Shown: positions 7,760 to 13,992 of the stretch, piece by piece | How the letters are laid out: every line of letters starts with the position of its first letter | How positions within the stretch are numbered: the first letter of the stretch is position 1 | Assembly: GCA_002403075.1 (NCBI GenBank) | Contig: DHHB01000017.1 | Coordinates: 1-15,219, forward strand | DNA from: a bacterium UBP1_UBA4783 | GTDB taxonomy: Bacteria; Krumholzibacteriota; Krumholzibacteriia; Krumholzibacteriales; Krumholzibacteriaceae | Reading direction: 5' to 3' | Length of the DNA: 15,219 bases | Notes under the pieces: model-generated | Database searches by the model: none | Seen by the model: only the letters and a program-made list of their open reading frames with translations | Told to the model about the DNA's origin: nothing | Program-made: the position numbers and the translations under genes

Positions 7760-8743
7760 TTATTCGATTCCGACGAGGGCCTTGATGTACTGAAGCCTCT
7801 CGTAAAGCTCCGGCGAGCCGCTCCGCATCTGGCTCATTTTGCCCCGGACGTCGGCGAGCGTTTTCATGCCGCGCTCGTTCATCCAGGCGTCGACGCCGTC
7901 GCGGACGGCCCCGATCCGTCCGAGCCCCGCGAGGTAGAGCGTCGAGCAGAGCTGCACCGTCGTCGCCCCGGCGAGCAGCATCTTGACCGCGCCCGCCGCG
8001 TCGTGGACGCCGGTCGAAGCGGAGAGGTCGCATTTCACCTTGCCCGCGAGCAGGGATATCCAGCGCAGCGGCAGCGCGATCTCGAGAGGCGTGCTCAGGC
8101 GGTAGGCGCCCTTGAGCTCGAGCTTCTCGAGATCGATGTCGAACTGGCAGAAGCGGTTGAAGAGGACGAGCGCCGCCGCGCCGCGTTTCTCGAGCTCGCT
8201 CGCCATATGCGCGATCGACGTGAAGTGCGGTCCGATCTTCACCGCGACGGGAAGCTTCACGGCGCGGGTGACGCTTTCGACGATGTCGAGATGGCGCTTC
8301 TCGATATCGTCGGAGGTGCGCTTCGGATCGCTCGGCATGATGGAGATGTTGAGCTCGATCGCGTCGGCGCCGGCGTCGGCGATCTTCCTCACGTAGTCGA
8401 TCCAGAGCTTCGGCGTCAGGCAGTGAAGGCTCGCGATCACCGGGATCGAGACCGCCTTCTTCGATTCGCGCACGAGACGGAGGTACTCGGCCGGTCCGAG
8501 CTCGATCCCCATCCGCTGCACGTAATCGAGCGCTTCGGGATGCCAGAGAAACTCGGTTTGGATCTCGCTCTCGTGCATGTCGGCGAGGATCTGCTCCTCG
8601 AAGAGCGATTTGAGAACGACGGCGCCGGCGCCGCCGTCCGCGCACTTCTTGACGCCCTCGACGGTCTTCGTGTGGCTGCAGCTCGCGACGAGGAAGGGGT
8701 TCGCGAGCCGAAGCCCCAGGTATGTCGTCGACAGATCGGCCAT
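7760..8743 (-). CDS. Dihydroorotate-dehydrogenase-like FMN protein (PRK07565 type)
   Basis: The 327-residue TIM-barrel protein matches the 'dihydroorotate dehydrogenase-like' group, not true PyrD. It keeps flavin-site features: the conserved lysine in VVLKSLFEE (K45), N132, K169 in VAVKIGPHF, N196 in VLFNRF and the phosphate-binding SASTGVHDA (241-249). Where class 1 PyrD has a catalytic cysteine loop, this protein has LNISIMPSDPKRTSDDIEKR (131-150), the variant loop of the PRK07565 group. Oxidation of dihydroorotate is therefore doubtful and the real substrate is unknown. The ATG at 8743 has an AAAGAGAGA site upstream; farther-upstream starts would translate through a promoter and hairpin. 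The M3 peptidase gene follows after 38 bp. No other pyrimidine gene is present here. Confidence 0.9.
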   Translation of the reverse strand: MADLSTTYLGLRLANPFLVASCSHTKTVEGVKKCADGGAGAVVLKSLFEEQILADMHESEIQTEFLWHPEALDYVQRMGIELGPAEYLRLVRESKKAVSIPVIASLHCLTPKLWIDYVRKIADAGADAIELNISIMPSDPKRTSDDIEKRHLDIVESVTRAVKLPVAVKIGPHFTSIAHMASELEKRGAAALVLFNRFCQFDIDLEKLELKGAYRLSTPLEIALPLRWISLLAGKVKCDLSASTGVHDAAGAVKMLLAGATTVQLCSTLYLAGLGRIGAVRDGVDAWMNERGMKTLADVRGKMSQMRSGSPELYERLQYIKALVGIE

Positions 8744-8783
8744 GGCGAATCTCTCTTTCTCGTTCGACGGTCGCACTCGAATA

Positions 8784-8806
8784 CGCGGCGCGCCCGGCGC
8801 GCCGCG
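8784..8806 (-). promoter_or_regulatory. GC-only hairpin in the leader of the DHOD-like gene
   Basis: CGCGGCGCGCC (8784-8794) and GGCGCGCCGCG (8796-8806) are perfect 11-nt arms around one base; realistically this is a 9-bp stem with a 5-nt loop. It ends about 40 nt before the start codon at 8743, downstream of a plausible -10 box. It could cap the mRNA, control translation, or be a protein-binding palindrome. Confidence 0.5.
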
Positions 8807-8823
8807 CGGATAGCTCGGAGAGC

Positions 8824-8852
8824 AGGATACCACGGCGGCGTCTCGAACGCCA
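8824..8852 (-). promoter_or_regulatory. Candidate promoter of the DHOD-like/M3 peptidase pair
   Basis: On the minus strand TGGCGT (8852-8847) and TATCCT (8829-8824) are 17 bp apart, and TGG just before the -10 makes it an extended -10. A 5-bp palindrome (GGCGT/ACGCC, 8837-8851) lies between them and could be an operator. The predicted start (about 8817) would place the hairpin at 8784-8806 in the untranslated leader. Confidence 0.4.
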
Positions 8853-8898
8853 GGGGCCGCCGCGAACGGGATTGCGGAGGTGGGGGCGCCGGCGCATC

Positions 8899-8926
8899 GG
8901 CCGCGGGAGGATTCACGCGCGCGGCC
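8899..8926 (-). terminator. Hairpin after lipid kinase gene
   Basis: GGCCGCG (8899-8905) pairs with CGCGGCC (8920-8926) across 14 nt, starting 12 nt past the lipid kinase stop on the minus strand. There is no U-tract after it. Its position suggests a transcript end, separating this gene from the downstream pair. Confidence 0.4.
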
Positions 8927-8938
8927 CGGATCCGATCC

Positions 8939-9916
8939 TCAGGTGCTCCACTGGCGCCGGAGGCCTTCGATGTAGGGATCGAGGAGCAGCGATCGGGCGA
9001 TGCTTCGGTCGGCGGTCCGCTCCGCGGCCTCGGGGGCGATCACGGAGACGGCGCGGGGACGGACCTCGATCTCGACCGGCGTCGTGCCGATGATGTCGCC
9101 GTCCGCCTGGACGGCGAGCGGCGTCCGGCTCTCGATCCTGACGCACCGGCCCGCGGGAAGGAAAAGTACGCGCGGGGAGCCGCGGCGGCCCGTGAGCATA
9201 TCGCAAACGAGCCGCGGATAATCGAAGGGCGTTCGCGCGGCGAGGACGCACACGTCGATGTGCCCGTCGTCCATGCGCACATCGGGGCCTTTGCGGAAGA
9301 ACATGCCCGCGAGGACGCCGTTGTTCGCGACGGTCGCTTCGATCGAGCGGACTCGATACCGCTCCCCGTCGACGGTGATATCGAGATGGCTGGGGCGGAG
9401 ACCGGCGAGGCGTCTGGCCGCCGCCCCGGGATACGCGAGGACGCCGAAGCGGCTCTTGAGCTCTCGCGTCGTTCCGTCGACGGCGAGCGCGGTGATGCCC
9501 ACGCCGACCTGCAGGAAGTAGCAGCGCCCCGCGACGGCCATGGCGTCGACGCTCCGCGACGTGGACGCGCTCGCGGCGAGCCTCGCGGCCGCGCCGGGAT
9601 CGAGGGGAATGCCGAGCTCGCGGGCGATGAGATTGGTGGTGCCCGCCGGGACGATCGCGAGCGGCACGCCGGTTCCGGCGGCGCCCGCCATGGCCGCCGA
9701 GACGGTGCCGTCGCCTCCGGCGGCGACGACGAGATCGCATCCGCCCTCGACGGCGGCGCGCACCGTTTCGTCGATCCGCTCGTCCGGGGCGGTTTCGTGG
9801 ACGGGGAAACCGCCCTCGCCCGCGGATTGCAGCGCGGCGAGCGCGGATCCGAGCCCGCCCGCCGAACCCCGGCCCGCCGCCGTGTTGCATAGAATGAAGG
9901 GACGTTTGAATCGCAT
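8939..9916 (-). CDS. Diacylglycerol kinase catalytic-domain lipid kinase (YegS/DgkB-like)
   Basis: The 325-residue protein belongs to the soluble DAGK-catalytic family, which phosphorylates diacylglycerol, sphingoid bases or related lipids with ATP. Its N-terminal Rossmann-like domain carries the nucleotide motif AAGGDGTVSAAM (GGDGT at 67-71) and the family's GTTNLIARELGIP segment (92-104). The C-terminal beta-sandwich shows RMDDGHIDVCVL (214-225) and an ADGDIIG turn (271-277), equivalent to the usual DGE motif but with Asp for Glu. No membrane segment or signal peptide is present, so it probably acts at the inner face of the membrane. The ATG at 9916 has only a weak GCGGTGG upstream. The degenerate transposase gene ends 23 bp upstream on the same strand, so this gene is probably translated from that transcript. 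The exact lipid substrate cannot be told. Confidence 0.93.
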   Translation of the reverse strand: MRFKRPFILCNTAAGRGSAGGLGSALAALQSAGEGGFPVHETAPDERIDETVRAAVEGGCDLVVAAGGDGTVSAAMAGAAGTGVPLAIVPAGTTNLIARELGIPLDPGAAARLAASASTSRSVDAMAVAGRCYFLQVGVGITALAVDGTTRELKSRFGVLAYPGAAARRLAGLRPSHLDITVDGERYRVRSIEATVANNGVLAGMFFRKGPDVRMDDGHIDVCVLAARTPFDYPRLVCDMLTGRRGSPRVLFLPAGRCVRIESRTPLAVQADGDIIGTTPVEIEVRPRAVSVIAPEAAERTADRSIARSLLLDPYIEGLRRQWST

Positions 9917-9939
9917 GCCACCGCGAACCTAGCAGAGCC

Positions 9940-10827
9940 TCAGGCCGAAATCAAAGGCAAACTCCGGTCCGCGGGCTCGGCGCGGGCGCACAGCCGCTCG
10001 ATGAAGAGATCGAAGAGTCGACGCCGGCGGTTCAGGTAGCGAAACTCCATCTCCCTGAGGTACAGCGGGAGTTTCGCGTCGGAGACGCCGTGGTGCTTGG
10101 CGAGACGTTCCTTGGCGAACTGCCAGAAACCCGTCTGCGCGGAGCAGTACACGCGCCGGAACGGGAACCTCTCGCCGCGGTCGACCAAGGAGAGGTCCTC
10201 TCCGCGGTACCCGAGGCTCGCGTAGGTCAGCGACCGGTCGGCCCAGACGAGATATCCGCTCGCGAGCCGCAGGATGCAAGAAATCGCCGCGGCCGCCACC
10301 GTCTCGCATATCCGTATGCCGTAGACGCCCGTTCCGCGGCAGCCGATGAGAGTTTCGTCTCCCTCGCGGATGAAACGGCATGCGATGTCCTCCGAGGGCT
10401 CGCCGGCGATCGATCGCCTGACGACGTCGAGGGCCTTGAGCACGGTCGGATAGCTCACCGCGGTCTCCAAGCTGATCGCGGACGCGTGCATGTCGAGCTC
10501 GAAGAGCTTCACGATCCAGAGCCACTTTCTCGCGGAGATCCTTATCTCGCCGATCCAGCGGCCGCTCCACGGATGGAACGAGCGGCCGCAGCGCGCACAC
10601 CGCCGCCGCGCGCCGCCTTCGATGACGTAGAGCCTGCCGTCGCCGCAGGAAGGGCACTCGGCAGGGAACGCCTTCGCGCACGAATCGAGGATATAACGCT
10701 CCGCGGCGCGGTCGCTTCGCGCGATCTTTTCGAAATCGAAGACGTCCAATCCCGCCTCGCTGACATCCGGTCGCGGAAGAACGCGGGCACTTCGTCGCGC
10801 GCGATTATTGAAATGTAAATTCGGCAT
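9940..10827 (-). CDS. Degenerate, probably domesticated IS1595-family transposase-like protein
   Basis: The 295-residue protein has IS1595/ISXO2 architecture: a four-cysteine zinc ribbon (C58, C61, C77, C80), a helix-turn-helix region (about 116-138) and a DDE-type core. The first two acids are kept (D157 in EGDETLIG, D197 in VWADRSLTYASL) and the C-terminal signature FWQFAKERLAKHHGVS...YLREMEFRYLNRR is well preserved. In active relatives, however, a glutamate precedes the FW pair (E-G-F-W); here it is threonine (T232, AQTGFW). D157 and D197 are only 40 residues apart, about half the usual distance. It should not catalyse transposition but may still bind DNA. No terminal repeats were seen, and only 23 bp separate it from the lipid kinase. 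The start is uncertain: ATG 10827 lacks a ribosome binding site, and an in-frame TTG after GAGGCGGGA lies about 26 codons downstream. Confidence 0.8.
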   Translation of the reverse strand: MPNLHFNNRARRSARVLPRPDVSEAGLDVFDFEKIARSDRAAERYILDSCAKAFPAECPSCGDGRLYVIEGGARRRCARCGRSFHPWSGRWIGEIRISARKWLWIVKLFELDMHASAISLETAVSYPTVLKALDVVRRSIAGEPSEDIACRFIREGDETLIGCRGTGVYGIRICETVAAAAISCILRLASGYLVWADRSLTYASLGYRGEDLSLVDRGERFPFRRVYCSAQTGFWQFAKERLAKHHGVSDAKLPLYLREMEFRYLNRRRRLFDLFIERLCARAEPADRSLPLISA

Positions 10828-10835
10828 CCTGTCAA
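10804..10835 (-). promoter_or_regulatory. Possible promoter overlapping the start of the transposase-like gene
   Basis: A consensus -35 TTGACA (10835-10830) is followed by an AT-rich stretch containing AATAAT (10809-10804) at a long 20-bp spacing. The AT content is unusual for this region. If this is the promoter, the annotated ATG at 10827 would lie upstream of the transcript start, and the TTG start downstream would be used. Confidence 0.3.
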
Positions 10836-10888
10836 CGGAAAATCCGCGGAACACCGGGACCGGCTGCGTGAGGGGAAATGCGGGAGTT

Positions 10889-10925
10889 CCCCGCCGCCTT
10901 CCCGGTCGTAAGGTCGGCGGCGGGG
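10889..10925 (-). terminator. 10-bp GC-rich hairpin after GAF gene
   Basis: CCCCGCCGCC (10889-10898) pairs perfectly with GGCGGCGGGG (10916-10925) across a 17-nt loop. It begins 39 nt past the GAF gene stop on the minus strand and lies upstream of the transposase-like gene. With no U-run it may be a Rho-assisted or structural terminator. Confidence 0.45.
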
Positions 10926-10964
10926 CGGAGTGTGGTCTCGTGCTCCCGCGAATTCGTCCGTCGT

Positions 10965-11867
10965 TCAGCGCTCGCGCGCGCGGCCCGCTTCTTCGCCGCT
11001 CAGCTGCGGCACCATGCGGCGCATCCAGTTCACGTGCTCCGTGTGGCGGATGCACGCGCCCGCGCTCGACGCGAAGCCTTGAAGGGCGAGAAGGTCGTTC
11101 TCGTCGTAGATGACGTCCCGCGACCGGCTGCTCACGTTGAGAACCCCGACGAGCTCGTCCCGGACGATGATCGGCACGACCATGGCCGAGGTGAGCGAAG
11201 GGTCCTTGAGCTGGAGCCCGGGGTAGCGGGCGTAATCGGCTGGGCCGGAGAGGAGTATTGGTTCACGGCGTTGAGCAGCGTATCCGGCTATTCCCTCTCC
11301 GACCCGCTGCCGAAGGTTGAGGATGCTCGTATCCGAGTGGCCGCCCACCGACCGCACGGTCAAGTCGTTCCTGTCCGCGTCGTAGCACATGAGAGAGGCG
11401 CGGAAGCAGTTGAACGTTTCCATGCACATGCGCGTGATGCGGTCGAAAATATTCTGGAGATTCGTTTCGACGCTGATCATGTGGCTGATGTTCGATAGCG
11501 CGAAGAGCCGGGCCGTATGCTGCCGGATGCGCTTGTCCGATTCCTCGCGGAGGATCGTGAGCTCCCGGTGGATCGCGATGACGCGCCGTTGCTGCTGCGT
11601 GAGATATCCGACGAAGGCGATGACGATGAGAGAGAGTCCGATAAGCAGCACGAAATCGGTTTTTATCCACGGCCACGGCGACGCGCCGCGCTCGCCGAGG
11701 AGCGGCGGGATCGCTGCCGCGAGGCCGATCGTCGATACGAGGAGCACCGCGGCGAGCAAGCACCAATTGCGCCAGATGCTCCGGTAGAGCCCTTTGCCGC
11801 GCGAGGCGGCCGCGACGCGGTGCGCGCCCGTTTCGAGTGTCCCGTCGATGTTCCGAGGCGTTTTCAT
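10965..11867 (-). CDS. Membrane-anchored GAF-domain sensor without output domain
   Basis: The 300-residue protein has two transmembrane segments (about 36-57 and 71-89) with a short external loop, GERGASPWPWIKTD. A coiled-coil-like helix (about 91-120) leads to a cytoplasmic GAF domain (about 122-278). The GAF pattern is seen in LFALSNISHMISVETNLQNIF, RVGEGIAGYAAQRREPILL, AMVVPIIVRDELVGVLNV and YDENDLLALQGFASSAG, the usual signature of GAF domains in bacterial sensors. The chain ends soon after the domain, with no kinase, GGDEF, phosphatase or DNA-binding region, so signalling must go through a partner or oligomerisation. The ligand is unknown. ATG 11867 has a GAGGGG about 11 nt upstream. Its leader borders the large gene-free region to the right. 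Confidence 0.85.
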   Translation of the reverse strand: MKTPRNIDGTLETGAHRVAAASRGKGLYRSIWRNWCLLAAVLLVSTIGLAAAIPPLLGERGASPWPWIKTDFVLLIGLSLIVIAFVGYLTQQQRRVIAIHRELTILREESDKRIRQHTARLFALSNISHMISVETNLQNIFDRITRMCMETFNCFRASLMCYDADRNDLTVRSVGGHSDTSILNLRQRVGEGIAGYAAQRREPILLSGPADYARYPGLQLKDPSLTSAMVVPIIVRDELVGVLNVSSRSRDVIYDENDLLALQGFASSAGACIRHTEHVNWMRRMVPQLSGEEAGRARER

Positions 11868-12052
11868 GACTCGCGCATCCCCTCGATCATATCGGTTCGT
11901 CGAAATATTCGCTCATGCGATCGTTCATCCGGTGCCGCCCCCCGCTGCGTTCGACGGCCGATGAACGCAACCCCGGTGCCAACCCCCGTCGTGGAGGGGC
12001 GGCAGCCGCCCGATCGGAAGGGATGATCTCAGTCGCACCGCGTCAAGGCTGT

Positions 12053-12192
12053 ATGACGCACGTCATGCCGCATCGGGGGTGCTTATAAAGAAATCGGCAC
12101 AAGAAATTTTGACGGGAAGCCGGAGAGCGTCGCCATTCGTTTACCGAACGTTCCATAATAAGAGATTAGCAGCTAAATATTGTAAACTAATC
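12053..12192. promoter_or_regulatory. AT-rich island with several palindromes
   Basis: Four symmetric elements lie within 140 bp: ATGACG-CA-CGTCAT (12053-12066), GAACGTTC (12146-12153), TTAGC-A-GCTAA (nested, 12166-12176) and GATTAG (12164-12169) paired with CTAATC (12187-12192). The stretch also holds -10-like CATAAT (12154-12159, plus strand) and, on the minus strand, TTTACA (12186-12181) with TATTAT (12160-12155) at 20 bp. It looks like an operator/promoter region, most simply serving the GAF gene at 11867. Which strand is transcribed is unclear. Confidence 0.4.
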
Positions 12193-12459
12193 GAGCCGGA
12201 GGCGTTGACGCGCGGATGAAATTGCGGCATGGGTGGATCGCCTCATGCGCCGGTCCGGTCTCCCGCCGGATGCGTCGGCGGACGAAGCGGCCGTCCGCCG
12301 CGCCGGGCGAGCGCGTTCCCCTTGAACGCCCGAGCGCCGCGCCCAGGGTTTCGAGCGGCATGCGCTCGGAACGGCCGTCGCGCGATTGCCGAGGCCCCGC
12401 GCGGGCGGCGGGCCGCGGGAGCGTCAAGGGACGGCGACGGGACGGCCGCTCGAGGATCG

Positions 12460-12483
12460 AAAAAAAGATCTCGCGCCCGCGCG
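12460..12483 (-). terminator. Possible intrinsic terminator after HAAS/sensor gene
   Basis: On the minus strand a short 4-bp GC stem (CGCG at 12472-12475 with CGCG at 12480-12483) is followed by ATC and seven Ts (12466-12460), about 105 nt past the HAAS gene stop. The T-run is the best in the window, but the stem is short. Confidence 0.3.
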
Positions 12484-12587
12484 GCGGACCGGTCCGTTCG
12501 GGAACGGGCCCGGCCCGCGGGGCGCGCGGGTGGCAATTTGCCGTTCAGTCGCGAAGGATTACTTGCCGGGCGATTTCCGGCCTCGGC

Positions 12588-13475
12588 TCAGCTCGATCGC
12601 ACGAGCATGGCCTTGGCGTATCTCCCGTGCACGGCGCCGATCCATTTCGCGAAGTGGAGCGTCAGGAGAAAGAGGAGCGCTCCCCCGATCGCGCAGAGCG
12701 GCAGCGCCCAGTCCGGCACGAAATAGCACCGCCCGCCGATCTCGCCCAGGGGCAATCCGATCACGCCGAGCAAGAGCGGAGAGGCGAGAAAGGTGAACGA
12801 GAAGACGAGAAGGACGAGCGCCGCGGTGAAATAAACGATCCCGAGCGGCATCATGAGCACGAGGTAGAGGATCGCGGTCCAGGTGCTCCGGTCGGAGAAG
12901 AGAACGCCGATCCTGCGATGCCACGCGAGCCCTTTCCGCACGAACACGGGGCGGCGCGGCATGCGGACGCCGAGCAGCGCTTCGACGATCCGTCCCTCGA
13001 CCACGGCGATCCCGCGGACGGCGATCAGGAATCCGACGACAAAGGGCAGACCGACGATGAGGACGATGAGCCCCAGGGAGAGGCTGAGCCCCGTCGCGGC
13101 GATCGTGAAGTAGAGGACGCCGAGGGCGAGCGAGGCGAACAGATAGAAGAGGGCTGCGTAGGCCCGCAGATCGACGGCGACGCCGAGAAACCGTTTCCAA
13201 AGGGAAGGGCGCCCGTCCCGCGGGGCGGCCGGCGGGTAAAATGATACGGGCGTCCTGCTCTCGAGCTCGCGATAGGCCGCGGCCACTTCATCGGGGGATC
13301 CGTATTCGGCGACGACGGCGGAAAAGGGCGCCTGCGTGCCCGACGCCTCCTCGCGCTCGAGCGCGAGCGCGAGATGCTCCTCGGCGTCCGAGAGGGCGTC
13401 CTGGATGGTGGCCGGATCGGCCCCCTGGAGCGCCGCCTTGAGAGCCTCGAGGTATTCGCCTATATCCTTATGCAT
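12588..13475 (-). CDS. HAAS-domain membrane protein with two 'putative sensor' membrane units
   Basis: The 295-residue protein begins with a helical HAAS/DUF1700-type domain (about 1-75, MHKDIGEYLEALKAALQG and a YGSPDEVAAAYRELE end), cytosolic by family precedent. Two hydrophobic 'putative sensor' units follow: about 94-170 (ALFYLFASLALGVLYFTIAA, RGIAVVEGRIVEALLG) and about 188-283 (ILYLVLMMPLGIVYFTAALV). In such proteins a membrane sensor is paired with a PadR repressor; HAAS is believed to contact regulators or partners. Its ATG overlaps the end of padR by 8 bp, and an AGGGGGGT site sits within the padR 3' end (13488-13481), so translation is coupled. It probably senses envelope conditions; no catalytic site is visible. 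Confidence 0.85.
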   Translation of the reverse strand: MHKDIGEYLEALKAALQGADPATIQDALSDAEEHLALALEREEASGTQAPFSAVVAEYGSPDEVAAAYRELESRTPVSFYPPAAPRDGRPSLWKRFLGVAVDLRAYAALFYLFASLALGVLYFTIAATGLSLSLGLIVLIVGLPFVVGFLIAVRGIAVVEGRIVEALLGVRMPRRPVFVRKGLAWHRRIGVLFSDRSTWTAILYLVLMMPLGIVYFTAALVLLVFSFTFLASPLLLGVIGLPLGEIGGRCYFVPDWALPLCAIGGALLFLLTLHFAKWIGAVHGRYAKAMLVRSS

Positions 13476-13833
13476 CCTGCACCCCCCTGATTATCGAGTC
13501 GATGAAATCCCGGCTTCCCTTCCACATCTCGATCCATCGCGCGAGCGCGTCCCGTCCGGCCACGGTTATGCGGTAATACCGGCGCGGCGGTCCCGAAACG
13601 GACGTTTCGATCGTGCTTTCGAGAAGGCCGCCGCGCTCGAGCGAGCGAAGGACCGGGTACAGCGCGCCCTGCTTCATCATCGGCGCCGAGTCGTCCCTCG
13701 AGGAGATGAGCTTCGCGATCTGGTATCCGTACATAGGCTCGTCGCTTTTCTCGAGCACGCCGAGGAGCACGAGGGCGGCCGTTCCGGCGTTCAGCTCCTT
13801 TCGGAATTTCTTATCCGGCGTATTTTCAATCAA
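13468..13833 (-). CDS. PadR family transcriptional regulator
   Basis: The 121-residue winged-helix protein shows the PadR signature: KFRKELNAGTAALVLLGVL (9-27), MYGYQI (34-39), the recognition/wing segment GALYPVLRSLE (56-66) and PPRRYYRIT (82-90), with a short C-terminal dimerisation helix. I place the start at TTG 13833 because a strong GGGGAGG (13847-13841) lies 7 nt upstream. The GTG at 13866 has no such site and would lie almost at the predicted transcript start. PadR proteins usually repress their own operon, here padR plus the HAAS/sensor gene that overlaps it by 8 bp. Paired palindromes around the promoter (13849-13856 and 13902-13909) are the likely binding sites. Confidence 0.93.
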   Translation of the reverse strand: MIENTPDKKFRKELNAGTAALVLLGVLEKSDEPMYGYQIAKLISSRDDSAPMMKQGALYPVLRSLERGGLLESTIETSVSGPPRRYYRITVAGRDALARWIEMWKGSRDFIDSIIRGVQDA

Positions 13834-13848
13834 TTGCGCACCTCCCCG

Positions 13849-13909
13849 CAATATTGATAATCTCACACTAATGCCAACTTAACAGTAGTACGTCGAACCG
13901 TCAATATTG
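13849..13909 (-). promoter_or_regulatory. PadR operon promoter with two identical palindromic operators
   Basis: On the minus strand TTGACG (13904-13899) and TAAGTT (13881-13876), 17 bp apart, form a reasonable promoter, with transcription starting near 13869. The 8-bp palindrome CAATATTG occurs twice: at 13902-13909, overlapping the -35 box, and at 13849-13856, just inside the transcript. The copies are 53 bp apart, about five helical turns. This fits a repressor that binds both sides of its promoter. Confidence 0.5.
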
Positions 13910-13992
13910 TTCCGCTATTTTTTTGGCGCCGAAGGGCACTTTTCCCGGCCGCCGCTGTACATCCTTTCAAGCGGTGATGAATGTGATCAGCC

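Larger units (their letters stand above)
11868..12587. other. Gene-free, structured region of about 720 bp
   Basis: No reading frame here looks like protein: the open frames are short, arginine- or alanine-rich and lack domain patterns. The left part (11929-11980) has a hairpin, TGCGTTC (11946-11952) with GAACGCA (11963-11969), flanked by two copies of CCGGTGCC (11929-11936, 11973-11980). The middle (about 12050-12195) is an AT-rich, palindrome-rich island, annotated separately. The right part (about 12195-12587) is very GC-rich and includes CCGTTC-GG-GAACGG (12494-12507) and a 7-base A-run (12460-12466) that is a T-run after the HAAS gene. It could hold the GAF gene's promoter and leader, or a small RNA; no known RNA family was recognised. 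Confidence 0.5.

Noticed and set aside
7722..8897. Possible long N-terminal extension of the M3 peptidase, giving a protein of about 1,090 residues
   Set aside because: The extension is an out-of-frame shadow of the DHOD-like gene. The true start at 7721 has a ribosome binding site and a signal peptide.
8003..9892. 629-residue plus-strand frame antisense to the DHOD-like and lipid kinase genes
   Set aside because: It spans two well-supported genes and the spacer between them, and its composition is typical of antisense frames in GC-rich DNA.
9917..10964. Active insertion sequence around the transposase-like gene
   Set aside because: No terminal inverted repeats or target-site duplication were seen, only 23 bp lie between it and the next gene, and the catalytic glutamate is missing.
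11868..12200. Riboswitch or tRNA in the gene-free region
   Set aside because: No conserved core of a known riboswitch class (for example the c-di-GMP class I) and no tRNA arms or T-loop sequence could be matched by eye.
12216..13244. 342-residue plus-strand frame through the gene-free region and the HAAS gene
   Set aside because: It is low-complexity Arg/Glu/Gly sequence, antisense to a clear membrane protein.
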